From NCBI GenBank assembly GCA_964404205.1, contig CAYOJD010000135.1:1-7426 (forward strand): 7,426 bases of DNA, in the 5' to 3' direction. The notes under the pieces were generated by a model. It saw only the letters and a list, made by a program, of their open reading frames with translations, did no database searches and was not told the DNA's origin. The translations under genes were made by a program, and so were the position numbers. Each line of letters opens with the position of its first letter. The stretch's first letter is position 1. This document shows positions 6,590 to 7,426 of the stretch, in pieces. This DNA comes from CAZWBR01 sp964404205 (GTDB lineage: Bacteria; Bacteroidota; Bacteroidia; Bacteroidales; Prolixibacteraceae).

Positions 6590-6597
6590 CAAAATTA
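6590..6597 (-). promoter_or_regulatory. Putative -7 element (TAATTTTG) of the PurL-like/ubiE operon promoter
   Basis: The minus strand reads TAATTTTG, an exact TAnnTTTG match 32 bases before the ATG at 6558, predicting a leader of about 25 bases. No clear -33 TTTG is seen. A run of nine A's on this strand (6631-6639) lies about 34 bases further upstream and could act as an UP-like tract. Confidence 0.42.
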
Positions 6598-6638
6598 ACC
6601 AACCAATCATTTTATCCTAAAGAAATGACCTTTTTTTT

Positions 6639-6646
6639 TAATTTAG
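6639..6646 (+). promoter_or_regulatory. Weak candidate -7 element (TAATTTAG) for the SDR gene
   Basis: TAATTTAG differs from TAnnTTTG by one base and lies 21 bases before the ATG at 6667, just after a run of nine T's (6631-6639). It is the best-placed candidate on this strand, but it is an imperfect match and has no clear -33 partner. Confidence 0.22.
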
Positions 6647-6666
6647 CCGGGCAAAACAAATTCATC

Positions 6667-7426
6667 ATGTCAAAAACAGCAATGATCACCGGTGCCACTT
6701 CGGGTATTGGAAAAGCGACGGCTCAACTACTTGCCGAATATGGTTATAACCTGATAATCAACGGGAGGCGTAGCGATCGCCTTGATGAACTGGCCAACGA
6801 ATTAATCCGCAACAACCGTATTGAACTGCTGAAACTTTGTTTTGATGTCAGGTCGCTTACCGAGGTTGAAACGGCTATCGGTTCGCTCAGCACCAAATGG
6901 CGTGAAATTGACTTGCTGATCAACAATGCCGGACTGGCTGTAGGGCTCGAACCTGTTCATGCAGGAGTTACCGACGACTGGGAAAGAATGATTGATACCA
7001 ATGTTAAAGGTTTGCTTTACGTATCGAAAAGCGTATCGCAACTGATGATTGAACGACGCAAAGGTCAAATCATCAACATATCGTCGATAGCCGGACGCGA
7101 AGCCTATCCCAACGGGGCGGTTTACTGCGGTTCCAAACATGCGGTACAGGCTATTACCAAGGCGATGAGGGTAGAATTGCTCCCCTACGGGATCAAAGTC
7201 AATACAATCGCCCCCGGAATGGTCGATACTGAATTTTCGGTTGTCCGTTTTAAAGGCGATCAGCAGCGTGCCGATAACGTGTACAAAGGCTTCGAGCCAC
7301 TTATGGCCGAAGATATTGCCGAAACCATTCTCTTTATGGCCACCCGCCCGCCGCATGTTAGTATCGACGATTTGCTTATTATGCCCGTCGCTCAAGGCAG
7401 TTCCCGCGATGTTTTCAGAACGGAAT
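6667..7426 (+). CDS. NADP-type short-chain dehydrogenase/reductase, YdfG-like, cut by the right edge
   Basis: 253 residues are visible with no stop. Classical SDRs of the YdfG group have about 248-254 residues, so only the last few may be missing. The Rossmann motif TGATSGIGKA is at 8-17 and NGRR at 32-35, where Arg34 or Arg35 suggests NADP(H). NNAG is at 86-89, catalytic Asn at 112 (TNVKG), Ser140 in NISSIAG, and YCGSK gives Tyr153 and Lys157. APGMVDTEF (182-190) and a C-terminal DDLLIMPVAQ (234-243) recall YdfG, the 3-hydroxy-acid/L-allo-threonine dehydrogenase that also reduces malonic semialdehyde. Cytoplasmic. The ATG at 6667 fits the family start; an ATG five codons later would shorten the first strand. 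It diverges from the PurL-like operon across 108 bases. The SDR class is certain, the substrate is inferred. Confidence 0.92.
   Translation, partial: MSKTAMITGATSGIGKATAQLLAEYGYNLIINGRRSDRLDELANELIRNNRIELLKLCFDVRSLTEVETAIGSLSTKWREIDLLINNAGLAVGLEPVHAGVTDDWERMIDTNVKGLLYVSKSVSQLMIERRKGQIINISSIAGREAYPNGAVYCGSKHAVQAITKAMRVELLPYGIKVNTIAPGMVDTEFSVVRFKGDQQRADNVYKGFEPLMAEDIAETILFMATRPPHVSIDDLLIMPVAQGSSRDVFRTE

Noticed and set aside
6631..6646. Nine-T run as an intrinsic terminator
   Set aside because: No GC-rich stem precedes it on the plus strand, and there is no plus-strand gene upstream that would need it.
6802..7395. A 197-codon minus-strand open frame
   Set aside because: It is antisense to the short-chain dehydrogenase, whose catalytic motifs are complete. 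The reverse translation has no domain-like pattern.
1..7426. Defence system, prophage, insertion sequence, tRNA or CRISPR array
   Set aside because: No transposase, integrase, nuclease, toxin-antitoxin pair, spaced repeat or tRNA cloverleaf was found on either strand.

Overview
The window reads as chromosomal DNA from a member of the Bacteroidota. The reasons are a PorT-type outer-membrane protein of the type IX secretion system, a TamA/BamA-type barrel protein that is a lipoprotein, a COG2509 FAD enzyme, moderate GC content, and -7 promoter elements of the Bacteroidota form TAnnTTTG in place of E. coli-like -10 boxes. A Bacteroidales/Marinilabiliales-like lineage is a guess. No mobile element, RNA gene, CRISPR array or phage gene was seen. 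The DNA is densely coding, and no gene-free stretch exceeds about 110 bases.

Layout, left to right. (1) Positions 1-1393, minus strand: the first 464 residues of a TamL/BamA-family outer-membrane lipoprotein that runs off the left edge. (2) Positions 1478-2242, plus strand: a SpoU/TrmH-family rRNA/tRNA 2'-O-methyltransferase, divergent from tamL across 84 bases that carry two back-to-back TAnnTTTG elements. (3) Positions 2233-3795, minus strand: a COG2509 NAD(P)/FAD-dependent oxidoreductase. It converges on the methyltransferase, and the two stop codons overlap inside a 12-base perfect palindrome. (4) Positions 3876-4685, minus: PorT. (5) Positions 4774-5511, minus: UbiE/MenG, the last methylation step of menaquinone synthesis. 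(6) Positions 5515-6558, minus: an AIR-synthase-like protein that resembles only the C-terminal half of the FGAM synthase PurL. (7) Positions 6667 to the right edge, plus: a YdfG-type short-chain dehydrogenase missing at most a few C-terminal residues.

How they fit together. Genes 6, 5, 4 and 3 point the same way and are closely spaced. The PurL-like gene and ubiE are 3 bases apart, with a canonical Shine-Dalgarno for ubiE inside the upstream gene, so they look translationally coupled. porT appears to have its own promoter element after ubiE, and the FAD gene has none visible. From memory, ubiE, porT, the TrmH-like methyltransferase and the TamL-like gene lie near each other in many Bacteroidota. 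Here the FAD oxidoreductase sits between porT and the methyltransferase. The set mixes envelope biogenesis (TamL, PorT), quinone synthesis (UbiE) and RNA modification.

Most of the window is housekeeping. The gene whose role is least explained is the orphan PurL C-terminal-half homologue. I do not see a clearly new defence or mobile system.
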